Part shown: positions 1 to 7,655 of the stretch, in pieces
Layout: every line of letters begins with the position of its first letter
Position numbering within the stretch: the first letter of the stretch is position 1
Origin: Yersinia kristensenii
Lineage (GTDB): Bacteria > Pseudomonadota > Gammaproteobacteria > Enterobacterales > Enterobacteriaceae
Length of the DNA: 64,000 bases
Direction of reading: 5' to 3'
NCBI RefSeq assembly: GCF_900460525.1
Contig: NZ_UHIY01000001.1
Location: 1,116,001 to 1,180,000, forward strand
Position numbers and translations under genes: made by a program
Notes under the pieces: generated by a model
Databases searched by the model: none
What the model saw: the letters and a program-made list of their open reading frames with translations, nothing else
What the model was told of the DNA's origin: nothing

Positions 1-731
1 TGTTTCGTATTGATTATGTCCGTAGCGGTACCAACAACGTCGCATCTTATTCCTATGCGTATACTCAGCCAAATGGCTATATCGCCTTTAAAGGGCCGGG
101 TATCAGTGGCCCTGTTGAGGGCACTGACTCGGCATCGAATTGGCCCGGCTGGTATACAACCTGGCCTGCCTCTATTGGTTTACGCGGTTATATTAATTTC
201 CAGCGAACCACTATTTGTTCTGTGACCAACTTTACCCCAACGGTAATATTGCCGCGAATTTCTGTGGCGGAATTGAATAATGGCGCGAGCAGTTCGGCTG
301 AATTTAGTGTGGATTTCCAGTGCCAGACCGGTATTTCCTCCGGCGTCAATGCCGGTGCAGTGGCTATGGGCTTTCTGGTACCCGCTGCAAATGCCGCCAA
401 AGCCCAAACATTAGGGTTAATGAATGGCAGCGGTGGTATTAGTCATTTGGTTTCGGATAATTATGGCGCAGCCGGAATGGCCAATGGCGTTGGGATCCGT
501 ATCTACCGTAACAACACCCCGATTTATCTGTTATCAAAGAATGTGACTCAAACCGGTAATAACGGCGGCTGGTATGGCATCTTCCAAGGCGCTCAAGAAA
601 TCACCGGCACAGTGAGTGGTGGTAATAGTTACACTGAGAATTTTCGGGCTGAGTTAAGTAAAATCAGCGGGCAAACTGTGACGGCAGGAGCGGTGAATGC
701 GCATGCGCAAGTGGTTATCCGGGTTCAATAA
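1..731 (+). CDS. Fimbrial adhesin-like protein, C-terminal part (5' end outside window)
   Basis: An open frame runs from position 3 to the TAA at 729-731 with no start inside the window, so only about 242 C-terminal residues are visible. The sequence is rich in Gly, Asn, Thr and Ser. It contains two Cys about 36 residues apart (TTICSVTNF and DFQCQTG) and ends in a beta-strand-like tail (AHAQVVIRVQ), as pilin-type domains of chaperone-usher fimbriae do. The gene directly precedes and overlaps a PapD-like chaperone gene, which supports a surface fimbrial subunit or tip adhesin. The receptor-binding half, if there is one, lies upstream of the window. The subunit role comes from composition and context; the exact family was not identified. 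Confidence 0.7.
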   Translation, partial: FRIDYVRSGTNNVASYSYAYTQPNGYIAFKGPGISGPVEGTDSASNWPGWYTTWPASIGLRGYINFQRTTICSVTNFTPTVILPRISVAELNNGASSSAEFSVDFQCQTGISSGVNAGAVAMGFLVPAANAAKAQTLGLMNGSGGISHLVSDNYGAAGMANGVGIRIYRNNTPIYLLSKNVTQTGNNGGWYGIFQGAQEITGTVSGGNSYTENFRAELSKISGQTVTAGAVNAHAQVVIRVQ

Positions 732-1455
732 TCTGCGATTCAAACGCAGAATCAGTGGGTTGCTATTATTACTGATCATGGTCTGTAGTGTGCCGGCCAT
801 GGCAAGTGTCGTGGCAGAAAGAACACGCATTATCTTCAGTGAGGGCAACACAGAAGAATCACTGCAACTGGTCAACAGTAATAGCTACCCGGTGGCTGTA
901 CAGGTGTGGGTAGATGATGGCGATTTGATGGCAACACCGGAGAAAGCCATTTCCCCAGTATTAGTGTTGCCGCCATTGTTTCGCTTACAACCACAAGCCC
1001 AACGTAGCCTGCGTTTGATTTTATCGGGTGCCAGTAAATTACCGTTGGATAGAGAATCTGCATTCTGGCTCAATGTTTACGAAATCCCGCCCAAAGCGAC
1101 GGCTAAAACTGATGATGAATCTTCCGTTACACTGGCTTTGCGCATGCAATACAAAGTATTTTATCGCCCGAAAAACTTGCCCGCGCCGGGGGATGCGGTC
1201 AGCAAAGCATTAACTTTTGCCTTAGAACGTAACGACAATAGCGCCGTGGTGAGAGTTGATAACCCGACACCTTATTATGCCTCACTCTCCGCCCTCACAT
1301 TAGGTAGCGCTGAAGGATTACCCGATATGGTCGCCCCCTTCTCTAAGCTGGATTTTCCACTCAACCGTTTACCCCTCGCGGGCAGTAAAACTGTTGATTT
1401 TGTCTTAGTCGATGATTTAGGTAATCGTCAGGCTTTTAGCCGTGAGCTAAAATAA
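697..1455 (+). CDS. Periplasmic fimbrial chaperone (PapD/FimC family)
   Basis: This 252-aa protein starts with a basic stretch and a hydrophobic segment ending in AMA, a typical signal peptide, so the mature protein starts near SVVAERTRIIF. The features of a pilus chaperone follow: an N-terminal strand with ERTRIIF, a VQVWVDDGD segment, an RSLRLIL motif and FWLNVYEIPPKA. These are the G1/F1 strands and the conserved Arg/Lys region that donate a strand to pilins. It should fold and cap fimbrial subunits in the periplasm for delivery to an outer-membrane usher. The start codon lies 35 nt inside the preceding adhesin gene, so translation may be coupled. It is the last gene of the operon; usher and major subunit lie off the window or elsewhere. 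Confidence 0.88.
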   Translation: MRMRKWLSGFNNLRFKRRISGLLLLLIMVCSVPAMASVVAERTRIIFSEGNTEESLQLVNSNSYPVAVQVWVDDGDLMATPEKAISPVLVLPPLFRLQPQAQRSLRLILSGASKLPLDRESAFWLNVYEIPPKATAKTDDESSVTLALRMQYKVFYRPKNLPAPGDAVSKALTFALERNDNSAVVRVDNPTPYYASLSALTLGSAEGLPDMVAPFSKLDFPLNRLPLAGSKTVDFVLVDDLGNRQAFSRELK

Positions 1456-1494
1456 AGTACGCTGACGGCAATAGCCGTTTACGGTATGAGTCAA

Positions 1495-1532
1495 AAACAG
1501 AGTCTGCTCAAGACTCTGTTTAATTATATTTA
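1495..1532 (+). terminator. Probable terminator after the fimbrial operon
   Basis: A 10-bp inverted repeat (aaacagagtc at 1495-1504 and gactctgttt at 1512-1521) encloses a 7-nt loop. An AT-rich stretch follows with an interrupted T run, so it is a moderate rather than strong intrinsic terminator. It lies 40 bp after the chaperone stop codon. Confidence 0.55.
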
Positions 1533-1992
1533 GGGGAATATATTAACGCGGCTTATAAAAAGAGACTGTCCTAGCGCCAATAAATAATCTATTTTTACCT
1601 TCTTAATCTTGTATTACACGCGCAATCAAACTCGTCATTTTTATCTAAAATAAAAACTTTATATATAGATAACCACTTCCTACCCAACTATTGCCCACAT
1701 TATTTATACGCCTTTTAATGATCTTTCCATTTTTTATTTCCGCTCGGCTAAATTTAAAGATATAAGTGATGTAATTCACATATTTCGGCAAAAAATAAAA
1801 CCCTCAAACTTTTATATGTAAAAGTTAAATGCCAGAAAATTCACCATTAACTGCTTTATTTTTAAGAGTTAATCAATTTAAAACAGTATTTTTTTCGCCA
1901 TTACTTTTACTAATAAAAGAAAAAATTTAAATCGTGCTAAAAAACGTATTTTACATCACAAAAAACCCAATATTTCCCGCCAAGTGAATCCA
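1533..1992. other. AT-rich gene-free spacer
   Basis: No credible reading frame or RNA gene is seen between the fimbrial terminator and the promoter of the dehydratase operon. The stretch is markedly more AT-rich than the flanking genes, as often seen in H-NS-bound accessory DNA. The only site I can point to is a CRP-like palindrome at 1762-1783. Confidence 0.5.
1762..1783. promoter_or_regulatory. Candidate CRP-cAMP binding site
   Basis: AGTGA at 1765-1769 and TCACA at 1776-1780 are separated by exactly six bases, matching the CRP pattern TGTGA-N6-TCACA with one mismatch. A CRP site would suit a sugar-acid catabolic operon. However, it lies more than 200 bp upstream of the best promoter seen, so it may serve another start or be fortuitous. 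Confidence 0.35.
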
Positions 1993-2020
1993 TTGACTTA
2001 GCTCATATCGAACTTACACT
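1993..2020 (+). promoter_or_regulatory. Candidate sigma-70 promoter of the sugar-acid operon
   Basis: TTGACT (1993-1998) and TACACT (2015-2020) are separated by 16 bp, about 75 bp upstream of the dehydratase start codon. Both hexamers are near consensus, and the region upstream is AT-rich. Confidence 0.45.
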
Positions 2021-2095
2021 CAAAACAAATCCAGTCACCAATACATTCCTTACGGACAGTATCTGGAATATCTAAAATAATTGTAGGCCATTAAA

Positions 2096-3817
2096 ATGAA
2101 AGAAAAAAACCGCAGTCAAGATTGGTTTGGACGTAAAGATAAATCCGGATTTATTGCGCGTAGCTGGCTTAAAAACCAAGGGCTGCCTAATGATGTTTTT
2201 GATGGCCGGCCGGTGATAGGAATTTGTAATACGTGGTCTGAACTCACCCCCTGTAACGCGCATCTGCGTGATCTGGCAGAACAAGTTAAACAAGGAGTAT
2301 TGGAAGCTGGCGGTATCGCATTTGAGTTCCCCGTCATGTCATTAGGGGAAGCCTTAATGAAACCGACCACCATGTTATTCCGAAACCTTGCCAGTATGGA
2401 TGTCGAGGAATCCATTCGCGGGAATCCTATTGATGGCGTCGTATTATTAGTTAACTGCGACAAAACCACTCCTGCCTGCTTAATGGGAGCGGCCAGTGTA
2501 GATTTGCCCACTCTGGTGGTCAGTGGCGGCCCAATGCTAAACGGCAAACATCAGGGTAAAGATATTGGTTCCGGCACAGATTTGTGGAAATTCAGTGAAG
2601 ACCTGCGCGCTCAAATCATCACACAAAGCGAGTTTGATGAAACTGAGAACAGCATGTCGCGCAGCCCTGGGGCCTGCAACACTATGGGAACCGCTTCAAC
2701 GTTGGCCTGCATGGTCGAAGCATTGGGACTAACACTCCCCGGAGCTGGAGCCATACCTGCGGTTGATGCTAACCGCCGTCGTGTTTCTCGCCTGAGTGGG
2801 CGTCGCATTGTTGAGATGGTTAATCAGGATCTTCGTCTGTCGCAAATACTGACCCGCGAAGCATTCGAGAATGCGATAACAATCAATGCAGCCATTGGTG
2901 GCTCGACGAATTTTATTATTCATTTGCTGGCTATTGCGGGGCGAATTGGCGTCAACCTGACCTTGGACGATTTCGACAAACTGAGCCACAACATCCCGCT
3001 CTTAGCTAACCTGAAACCTTCCGGTCAGTACCTAATGGAAGACTTCTATTACGCCGGAGGGGTGCCAGCAATCATTAGCCAGTTACCCGACCGTTTGCAC
3101 GGTAATGCTTTGCAAATCAACGGCGCCACACTGGCTGAGAATTATTGCCAAAGCAGAATATTTAACCCAGAAGTCATCAGCCCACGAGTGACGCCGCTCC
3201 AGGAAAATGCAGGCACCGTGGTATTGCGTGGCAATTTGGCACCCGACGGCGCAGTGATCAAACCTTCAGCCGCATCGCCTGAATTGCTCAATCATACAGG
3301 CCGAGCCTTTGTATTTGAAAATATTGAACACTATAACCGCGTCATCAACGACCCAGACCTTCCGGTTGAACAAGACGATATTTTGGTGATGAAAGGTGCG
3401 GGCCCAAGAGGGTACCCAGGGATGCCGGAAGTCGGCAATTTTGGTCTGCCGCACAAGCTATTGATGCAAGGTGTTAGAGACATGGTTCGCATTTCTGATG
3501 GCCGCATGTCTGGAACCGCCTTTGGCACCATCGTCCTGCACGTCAGCCCGGAGTCCGCGGTGGGTGGCCCGCTCGCACTGGTGAAGACCGGAGATATCAT
3601 CGAGCTCAATACGCATGAGAAAGCACTGACACTGCATGTCGGCGTCCAAGAGTTAGAAGCACGCAGGGCCGAATGGGTGACAGATTTACCTGATGTCAAT
3701 CGCGGTTATGCCAGCCTCTACATTAATACCGTTCAGCAAGCCCATCTTGGGGCAGATTTAGACTTTTTAGTTGGCAACTCGGGCGATCATATTGAACGAG
3801 AGCCCCACCCTGAATAA
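2096..3817 (+). CDS. IlvD/Edd-family sugar-acid dehydratase (L-arabinonate dehydratase-like)
   Basis: This 573-aa protein belongs to the dihydroxy-acid/6-phosphogluconate dehydratase family. Family motifs are visible: CNTWSELTPCN near residue 44, NCDKTTPAC near 120 and PGACNTMGTAS near 191. Cys53, Cys121 and Cys194 are spaced as the Fe-S cluster ligands of this family. The TPC and GACNTMG forms match the aldonic-acid (arabinonate/xylonate-type) branch rather than biosynthetic IlvD, which carries CPTCGSC. The expected reaction is dehydration of a sugar acid to a 2-keto-3-deoxy acid in the cytoplasm. A true ilvD lies 8 kb away, so this is not the isoleucine/valine enzyme. It is the first gene of an apparent operon with an RraA-like protein and an MFS transporter. 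The exact substrate cannot be read from sequence. Confidence 0.85.
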   Translation: MKEKNRSQDWFGRKDKSGFIARSWLKNQGLPNDVFDGRPVIGICNTWSELTPCNAHLRDLAEQVKQGVLEAGGIAFEFPVMSLGEALMKPTTMLFRNLASMDVEESIRGNPIDGVVLLVNCDKTTPACLMGAASVDLPTLVVSGGPMLNGKHQGKDIGSGTDLWKFSEDLRAQIITQSEFDETENSMSRSPGACNTMGTASTLACMVEALGLTLPGAGAIPAVDANRRRVSRLSGRRIVEMVNQDLRLSQILTREAFENAITINAAIGGSTNFIIHLLAIAGRIGVNLTLDDFDKLSHNIPLLANLKPSGQYLMEDFYYAGGVPAIISQLPDRLHGNALQINGATLAENYCQSRIFNPEVISPRVTPLQENAGTVVLRGNLAPDGAVIKPSAASPELLNHTGRAFVFENIEHYNRVINDPDLPVEQDDILVMKGAGPRGYPGMPEVGNFGLPHKLLMQGVRDMVRISDGRMSGTAFGTIVLHVSPESAVGGPLALVKTGDIIELNTHEKALTLHVGVQELEARRAEWVTDLPDVNRGYASLYINTVQQAHLGADLDFLVGNSGDHIEREPHPE

Positions 3818-3861
3818 ATCACTCGTAAATAGCTATAAATGTTAATTAGATAGGAATAATT

Positions 3862-4554
3862 ATGAAGAATTATTGGCCAAATGATGAAGTTCTATTTTCC
3901 CAGACGCGCGAAAAATTATTTGTGGCGCTCGTCGGTGATATTCTGGATACCATGGGGTTAAAACATCAGTTTTTACACCAGCAACTTAAACCTGTCGAAA
4001 CCGGCATGGTGATTTTGGGGCGCGCAATGCCGGTATTGGAAGCAGATTACTTCCATGAAAGCTATGAGGGCAATAACCCCTTAAGTAGCAAACCCTTTGG
4101 CCTGATGTTTCATGCTCTCGACGACCTGAAAAAAAATGAAGTTTATATTTGTTCTGGTGGCTCACACCGTTATGCTCAGTTTGGTGGATTAATGGCCACT
4201 CGTGCTATTGCCTGCGGTGCTGCTGGGGCAGTGGTACATGGTTTCCATCGTGATACCAACGAAATACTAAATTTGAACTTCCCAGTCGCCTCATTTGGTA
4301 GCTACGCACAAGACCAAGGCCCGAGGGGGAAAGTGGTTGATTGGCGAGTCCCTATTGAGTTGGATGGAATAAAAGTCATGCCGGGCGACGTTATTTATGG
4401 TGACCGTGACGGTATTCTGGTTATCCCAGCAGAAGCAGTAGAAGAAGCTTTTCAAGGTGCGTTCGAAAAGGCTAAGGGCGAAAACAAAGTTTTGGTGGCA
4501 TTAAAAAATGGTATGACAACCGTCGATGCCTATGAAAAATTCGGAATTATGTAA
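3862..4554 (+). CDS. RraA-fold protein (HMG aldolase/RraA-like family)
   Basis: This 230-aa protein has the RraA/dimethylmenaquinone-methyltransferase-like fold. Visible markers are GDILDTMG near residue 25, GGLMATRAIACGAAGAVVHG near 108, an RD pair right after it (HRDT) and the C-terminal YGDRDGILVIP. In this family the glycine-rich loop plus Arg-Asp binds a divalent metal and the carboxylate of a 2-keto acid. Members include 4-hydroxy-4-methyl-2-oxoglutarate/oxaloacetate-cleaving aldolases and the RNase E inhibitor RraA. It starts 44 bp after the dehydratase gene. I therefore infer a catabolic role on the keto acid made by that dehydratase, not RNase regulation. The old methyltransferase name should not be used. 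Confidence 0.8.
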   Translation: MKNYWPNDEVLFSQTREKLFVALVGDILDTMGLKHQFLHQQLKPVETGMVILGRAMPVLEADYFHESYEGNNPLSSKPFGLMFHALDDLKKNEVYICSGGSHRYAQFGGLMATRAIACGAAGAVVHGFHRDTNEILNLNFPVASFGSYAQDQGPRGKVVDWRVPIELDGIKVMPGDVIYGDRDGILVIPAEAVEEAFQGAFEKAKGENKVLVALKNGMTTVDAYEKFGIM

Positions 4555-4639
4555 TTTTAGCTAATCAAAATAATCTAGTTAAACAATAACCTGATCGTAA
4601 AGGTCAGGTATTGGGTATTTATTACCCTGGAGTCACTCT

Positions 4640-5968
4640 ATGAAAACCAACACCATTGAAAATGAAGACGCTATTATAAAAAAGGTCACAATGAAAGTTG
4701 TGCCATTGATGATTATGCTCTATGTCATCGCCTATATTGATCGTCAAAATATCGGTTTTGCAAAATTACAGATGATCGACAGTTTAGGCCTCAGTGAAAC
4801 TGCGTTTGGATTGGGTGCTTCACTATTTTTCATCGGTTATTTAATATTTGAAGTTCCTAGTAATATATTTCTGCATAAAATAGGGCCACGAATTTGGTTT
4901 GCCCGCATTATGGGGACTTGGGGAATAATAACCCTGTTATTATCATTTACCACCAACACCACGGTGTTCTATATTTTAAGATTCTTGATTGGCGCTGCGG
5001 AAGCAGGGCTTTATCCTGGGTTACTTTATTATATGACACAATGGTTCCCATTAAAAAGTCGGCCAAAAGTTGTAGGTTACTTAATTATGGCCAGCTTGAT
5101 GGCGAACTTGATTGGCGCGCCGCTTAACGGTGCATTACTCAGTTTAAATGGCGCCATGGGGCTGGAAGGTTGGCAATGGATCTTTATTGGAACCGGGATC
5201 CCCGCTATCTTGTTTATTATTCCTGTATTGCTGTTCTTGCCAGAAAAACCAGAAACAGCCAAATTTTTGAGCGAAAAAGAAAAATCTTGGTTATTGAATG
5301 TATTGCAACAGGAAAGAGACTCTCACCAGGATCATAACGTTTCTGGCGTATTAAAAGCACTTACCGACGTCCGGGTACTCTTATTAGCGCTGGTATTGGG
5401 CTTTATTTCGTTCGGTGCTTACGGGTTAAGTTATTGGATGCCGACCATTGTGAAAGGCTTTGGTGTCACCAATATGAACAATGGTCTGATTAATATGATC
5501 CCATGGCTGATGGCAATTCTATGGTTGTGGTGGCTGACCCGCAAAGCAGAAAGGACGGCCAGTCCAGTATGGAATATTGCTCTCCCAATGTTTATCGCGG
5601 CAATATTCCTGACAGCCAGTGCCTGGTTTATTGCTAATCCTTATGTGAGCTTCTTTGCCATTACCATCGTCGTGATGGCAATCTTCTCCATACAGCCTTG
5701 CTTCTGGAATCTGACACGATTTTTGGGCAGTAGCGCGGCCGCAGCGGGTTTGGCAGCAATAAATTCACTGGCCAATCTGGGTGGCTTTTTCTCACAAAAT
5801 GCCGTGCCTGCCGTGCGGGATTTAACCGGAAGTACCGGCGCCCCGATGTATTTCTTAGGGGGATGCATGGCGATTGGTGGTGTTGTAACACTATTGGTCA
5901 TTCGTTTTTTAAGGAAACGTGAGTCACTGGAAAATGAGAGAATCCACACCAAGATCGCCAGCCATTAA
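4640..5968 (+). CDS. MFS transporter, anion:cation symporter (ACS) family
   Basis: This 442-aa protein has about twelve hydrophobic segments in two halves joined by a polar loop near residues 205-235. It carries ACS-family signatures: YVIAYIDRQNIGFAKL in TM1, the FEVPSNIFLHKIGPR loop between TM2 and TM3, and AEAGLYPGLLYYMTQWFP in TM4. Relatives import organic and sugar acids such as tartrate, galactonate, glucarate and 4-hydroxyphenylacetate with protons across the inner membrane. It follows the dehydratase and RraA-like genes on the same strand, so it probably takes up their sugar-acid substrate. Start ATG at 4640 has GGAG about 10 bp upstream. A weak 6-bp hairpin (4589-4609) in the 85-bp gap might reduce read-through. 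Confidence 0.85.
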   Translation: MKTNTIENEDAIIKKVTMKVVPLMIMLYVIAYIDRQNIGFAKLQMIDSLGLSETAFGLGASLFFIGYLIFEVPSNIFLHKIGPRIWFARIMGTWGIITLLLSFTTNTTVFYILRFLIGAAEAGLYPGLLYYMTQWFPLKSRPKVVGYLIMASLMANLIGAPLNGALLSLNGAMGLEGWQWIFIGTGIPAILFIIPVLLFLPEKPETAKFLSEKEKSWLLNVLQQERDSHQDHNVSGVLKALTDVRVLLLALVLGFISFGAYGLSYWMPTIVKGFGVTNMNNGLINMIPWLMAILWLWWLTRKAERTASPVWNIALPMFIAAIFLTASAWFIANPYVSFFAITIVVMAIFSIQPCFWNLTRFLGSSAAAAGLAAINSLANLGGFFSQNAVPAVRDLTGSTGAPMYFLGGCMAIGGVVTLLVIRFLRKRESLENERIHTKIASH

Positions 5969-5975
5969 TTATTCC

Positions 5976-6078
5976 ATATCCTAAATAATTCGAATTGCAG
6001 GACGGCGGAAATTGAGCAACAAATCGGCCGAGTAGCAAGAGTAACCAACACTCGGGCTGTTTGAAGTATAAGTATATA
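5976..6078. repeat. Degenerate copy of a dispersed imperfect palindromic repeat
   Basis: The left arm (ending in ttcgaattgcagg near 6002) and the right arm (ctgtttgaagtat near 6057-6069) are roughly inverted to each other. They resemble the ends of the 100-150-bp palindromic units scattered in Yersinia and Serratia-type genomes. A related unit lies at 18766-18897. No family name is assigned because I could not compare it to a library. Confidence 0.45.
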
Positions 6079-6080
6079 CA

Positions 6081-6106
6081 GATGCTACTCTTGGGTAGCA
6101 TCTTTA
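6081..6106. terminator. Hairpin between the MFS gene and the regulator
   Basis: gatgctac (6081-6088) and gtagcatc (6095-6102) form an 8-bp stem with a 6-nt loop, followed by ttta. It could be a weak terminator of the transporter operon or an operator for the IclR regulator that starts 50 bp downstream. Confidence 0.4.
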
Positions 6107-6152
6107 CTATGATAATGTAGTCATAAGAGGGTATTCAGTGAGGCTTTGGCCA

Positions 6153-6905
6153 ATGGAAAAGTCGTATAAAGAATATAAAGCCCCGGCTCTCAGTCGCGGT
6201 TTGCAAGTCCTGCAATATTTGGCAGGCTGTGAGGAACCCAAAACTATGGTTCAGTTGGTCAATGAACTCAGCCTCTCTTTTAATCAACTTTACCGCATTA
6301 TTTATTGCCTACAAGAAGAAGGCTTTTTACGTCAGGATCTCAAAAAACGCTATCATCTGACCGATAAGATTCAATTTCAAAATGCACACGACCATATACA
6401 GCGTTTTGCGCAATCCCCTATTTGTCGCCAGTTATTGCATGATTTTACCTGGCACACCAACCAACCTTGCCATATAGCATCGCTAAAAAATGATGAGTTT
6501 ATAGTCATTGCCCATGCTGCGCCTGAGTTTTCCCCTGGCATTGGTGCGCGTGATGGGGCCTCACTCAATGTAACAAAGTCCAGTTCTGCCCTGCTTTATT
6601 TGGCATTAGCCTCTTCGCCCAATGTATTACAATTAATGCGAAACCATCTTCTGCCTCTAGAACAGCGGGCAGATTTATTATCACAATTACTGAATATAAA
6701 AAAGCAGGGGTATTGTGCAGTCAAACATGACCGAATTATTGGCCTGACATCAGTCTCTTATCCGATTTTCGATCAAGACAATTATGCAGAAGCAGTGATT
6801 ACCTGCCCTTATTTTGACCATGTCCACGGCGATTACGAAGAAGTGAAAAATAAACTGCAATTGCTATCAATTTCACTCACTGATAGCTATTCCAACAGCT
6901 ATTAA
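6153..6905 (+). CDS. IclR-family transcriptional regulator
   Basis: About 250 aa. The N-terminal part (ALSRGLQVLQYLAG...MVQLVNELSLSFNQLYRIIYCLQEEGFLRQD) is the winged helix-turn-helix of IclR proteins. The rest is the effector-binding domain that senses small organic acids. It follows the dehydratase-RraA-MFS genes on the same strand, so it very probably controls them, as a repressor or activator. ATG at 6153 (GAGG 9 bp upstream) was chosen. An in-frame GTG at 6138 with AGAGGG upstream would add five residues and is equally possible. The downstream gene is convergent, 65 bp away. Confidence 0.85.
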   Translation: MEKSYKEYKAPALSRGLQVLQYLAGCEEPKTMVQLVNELSLSFNQLYRIIYCLQEEGFLRQDLKKRYHLTDKIQFQNAHDHIQRFAQSPICRQLLHDFTWHTNQPCHIASLKNDEFIVIAHAAPEFSPGIGARDGASLNVTKSSSALLYLALASSPNVLQLMRNHLLPLEQRADLLSQLLNIKKQGYCAVKHDRIIGLTSVSYPIFDQDNYAEAVITCPYFDHVHGDYEEVKNKLQLLSISLTDSYSNSY

Positions 6906-6970
6906 TATTGAAAGTGACTGGACTTATAAGCCAAAATATATTTAATTAAACTTAATCATGATTATATAAA

Positions 6971-7336
6971 TCACCCGACAGACATCTCTAACGAAATATC
7001 TGATTGTGTTATACACCCTTCAATAAAACTTTCATCAACTTGTAATTGACGTCTAATCTCCCGTTCATTACATTTTTTTAATCGGGCAATAGAGGCTTTC
7101 GATTGCCCATAAACATAATGACGCAAGATAAGCTCTAATTCTTTTTCTCGCGAGGCGCGTTGTAAATTCCCGATCGTTTTATCAATCACTAATCCGTCAT
7201 TATCGCAACAGGATTCCGCCATTTTGTTTCTGGTTGCTACCCCCTTGAATCCACTAGCGATATGAGGATAATCCAGCTGAGAATGCTCTCTCGCCCAGAC
7301 ACCCCAGCGGGTCAAAACAGTTTGAATGTCACTCAT
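6971..7336 (-). CDS. Phage late antiterminator Q-like protein, orphan
   Basis: This 121-aa protein resembles the lambdoid phage antitermination protein Q family (the 82/933W-type Q). Visible similarities are an N-terminal RWGVWARE segment, an SGFKG motif, CCDNDGLVID, then LELILRHYVYGQSKASIARLKKCNEREIRRQLQ, a sigma-like helix-turn-helix, and a terminal FIEGCI. Phage Q proteins load on RNA polymerase paused near the late promoter and make it read through terminators. No other phage gene is visible within the window. A strong ribosome site (aggagagg) precedes ATG at 7336, and the frame is intact. It could be a domesticated relic or a regulator acting outside a phage; its target is unknown. Confidence 0.7.
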   Translation of the reverse strand: MSDIQTVLTRWGVWAREHSQLDYPHIASGFKGVATRNKMAESCCDNDGLVIDKTIGNLQRASREKELELILRHYVYGQSKASIARLKKCNEREIRRQLQVDESFIEGCITQSDISLEMSVG

Positions 7337-7398
7337 TAATCCTCTCCTTTTTTTATATTTTATATACCTTTTTATTTATTTCATTAATATCACTCACA

Positions 7399-7430
7399 AA
7401 AAAGACCTCACTAATTAGTGAGGTCTTTTT
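7399..7430. terminator. Perfect palindromic bidirectional terminator
   Basis: The 32 bases form an uninterrupted palindrome with an A5 start and T5 end (aaaaagacctcac... and its exact complement around ctaattag). This gives a 14-bp stem with U tracts on both strands. It lies 63 bp upstream of the Q-like gene and about 155 bp beyond the ilvC terminator. Confidence 0.75.
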
Positions 7431-7583
7431 ATTAACAAGAAAAATTTATATTAATAAGATTAAGAAATAGTAGAAATATCCATAATGTGCTTAACCACGA
7501 TTAACACCTTACAAGAGTTTTTTCGGGCCGTGATAGCATTAATTTAATAAATTTTTTCGCGGCGAAACAAACTAAATCCGAAA
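7431..7583. other. Gene-free stretch between the two terminators
   Basis: AT-rich, with no frame or RNA gene recognised. With the adjoining terminators and the 5' region of the Q-like gene it makes up the roughly 320-bp gap downstream of ilvC. Confidence 0.4.
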
Positions 7584-7615
7584 TAAAAAAAGCCCCCCTT
7601 TATAGGGAGGCTTTC
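7584..7615 (-). terminator. ilvC terminator
   Basis: On the minus strand, aagcctccc (7605-7613) pairs with ggggggctt (7591-7599) with one G-T wobble, followed by seven T. It ends 40 bp after the ilvC stop codon. Confidence 0.8.
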
Positions 7616-7655
7616 GGAAAAACTTATTACTGGTATTGCTATCAAGCGAGCTTGA

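Noticed and set aside
2096..3817. Second copy of ilvD
   Set aside because: It has the sugar-acid dehydratase motifs (TPCN, PGACNTMG) instead of the CPTCGSC of IlvD, is shorter, and sits with a transporter and IclR regulator.
3862..4554. Annotation as menaquinone methyltransferase or RNase E inhibitor RraA
   Set aside because: The family name is a historical error, and the operon context points to keto-acid metabolism rather than RNase control.
7399..7430. Palindrome as an attachment site or CRISPR repeat
   Set aside because: It occurs once, has the A and T runs of a terminator, and no integrase or spacers are nearby.
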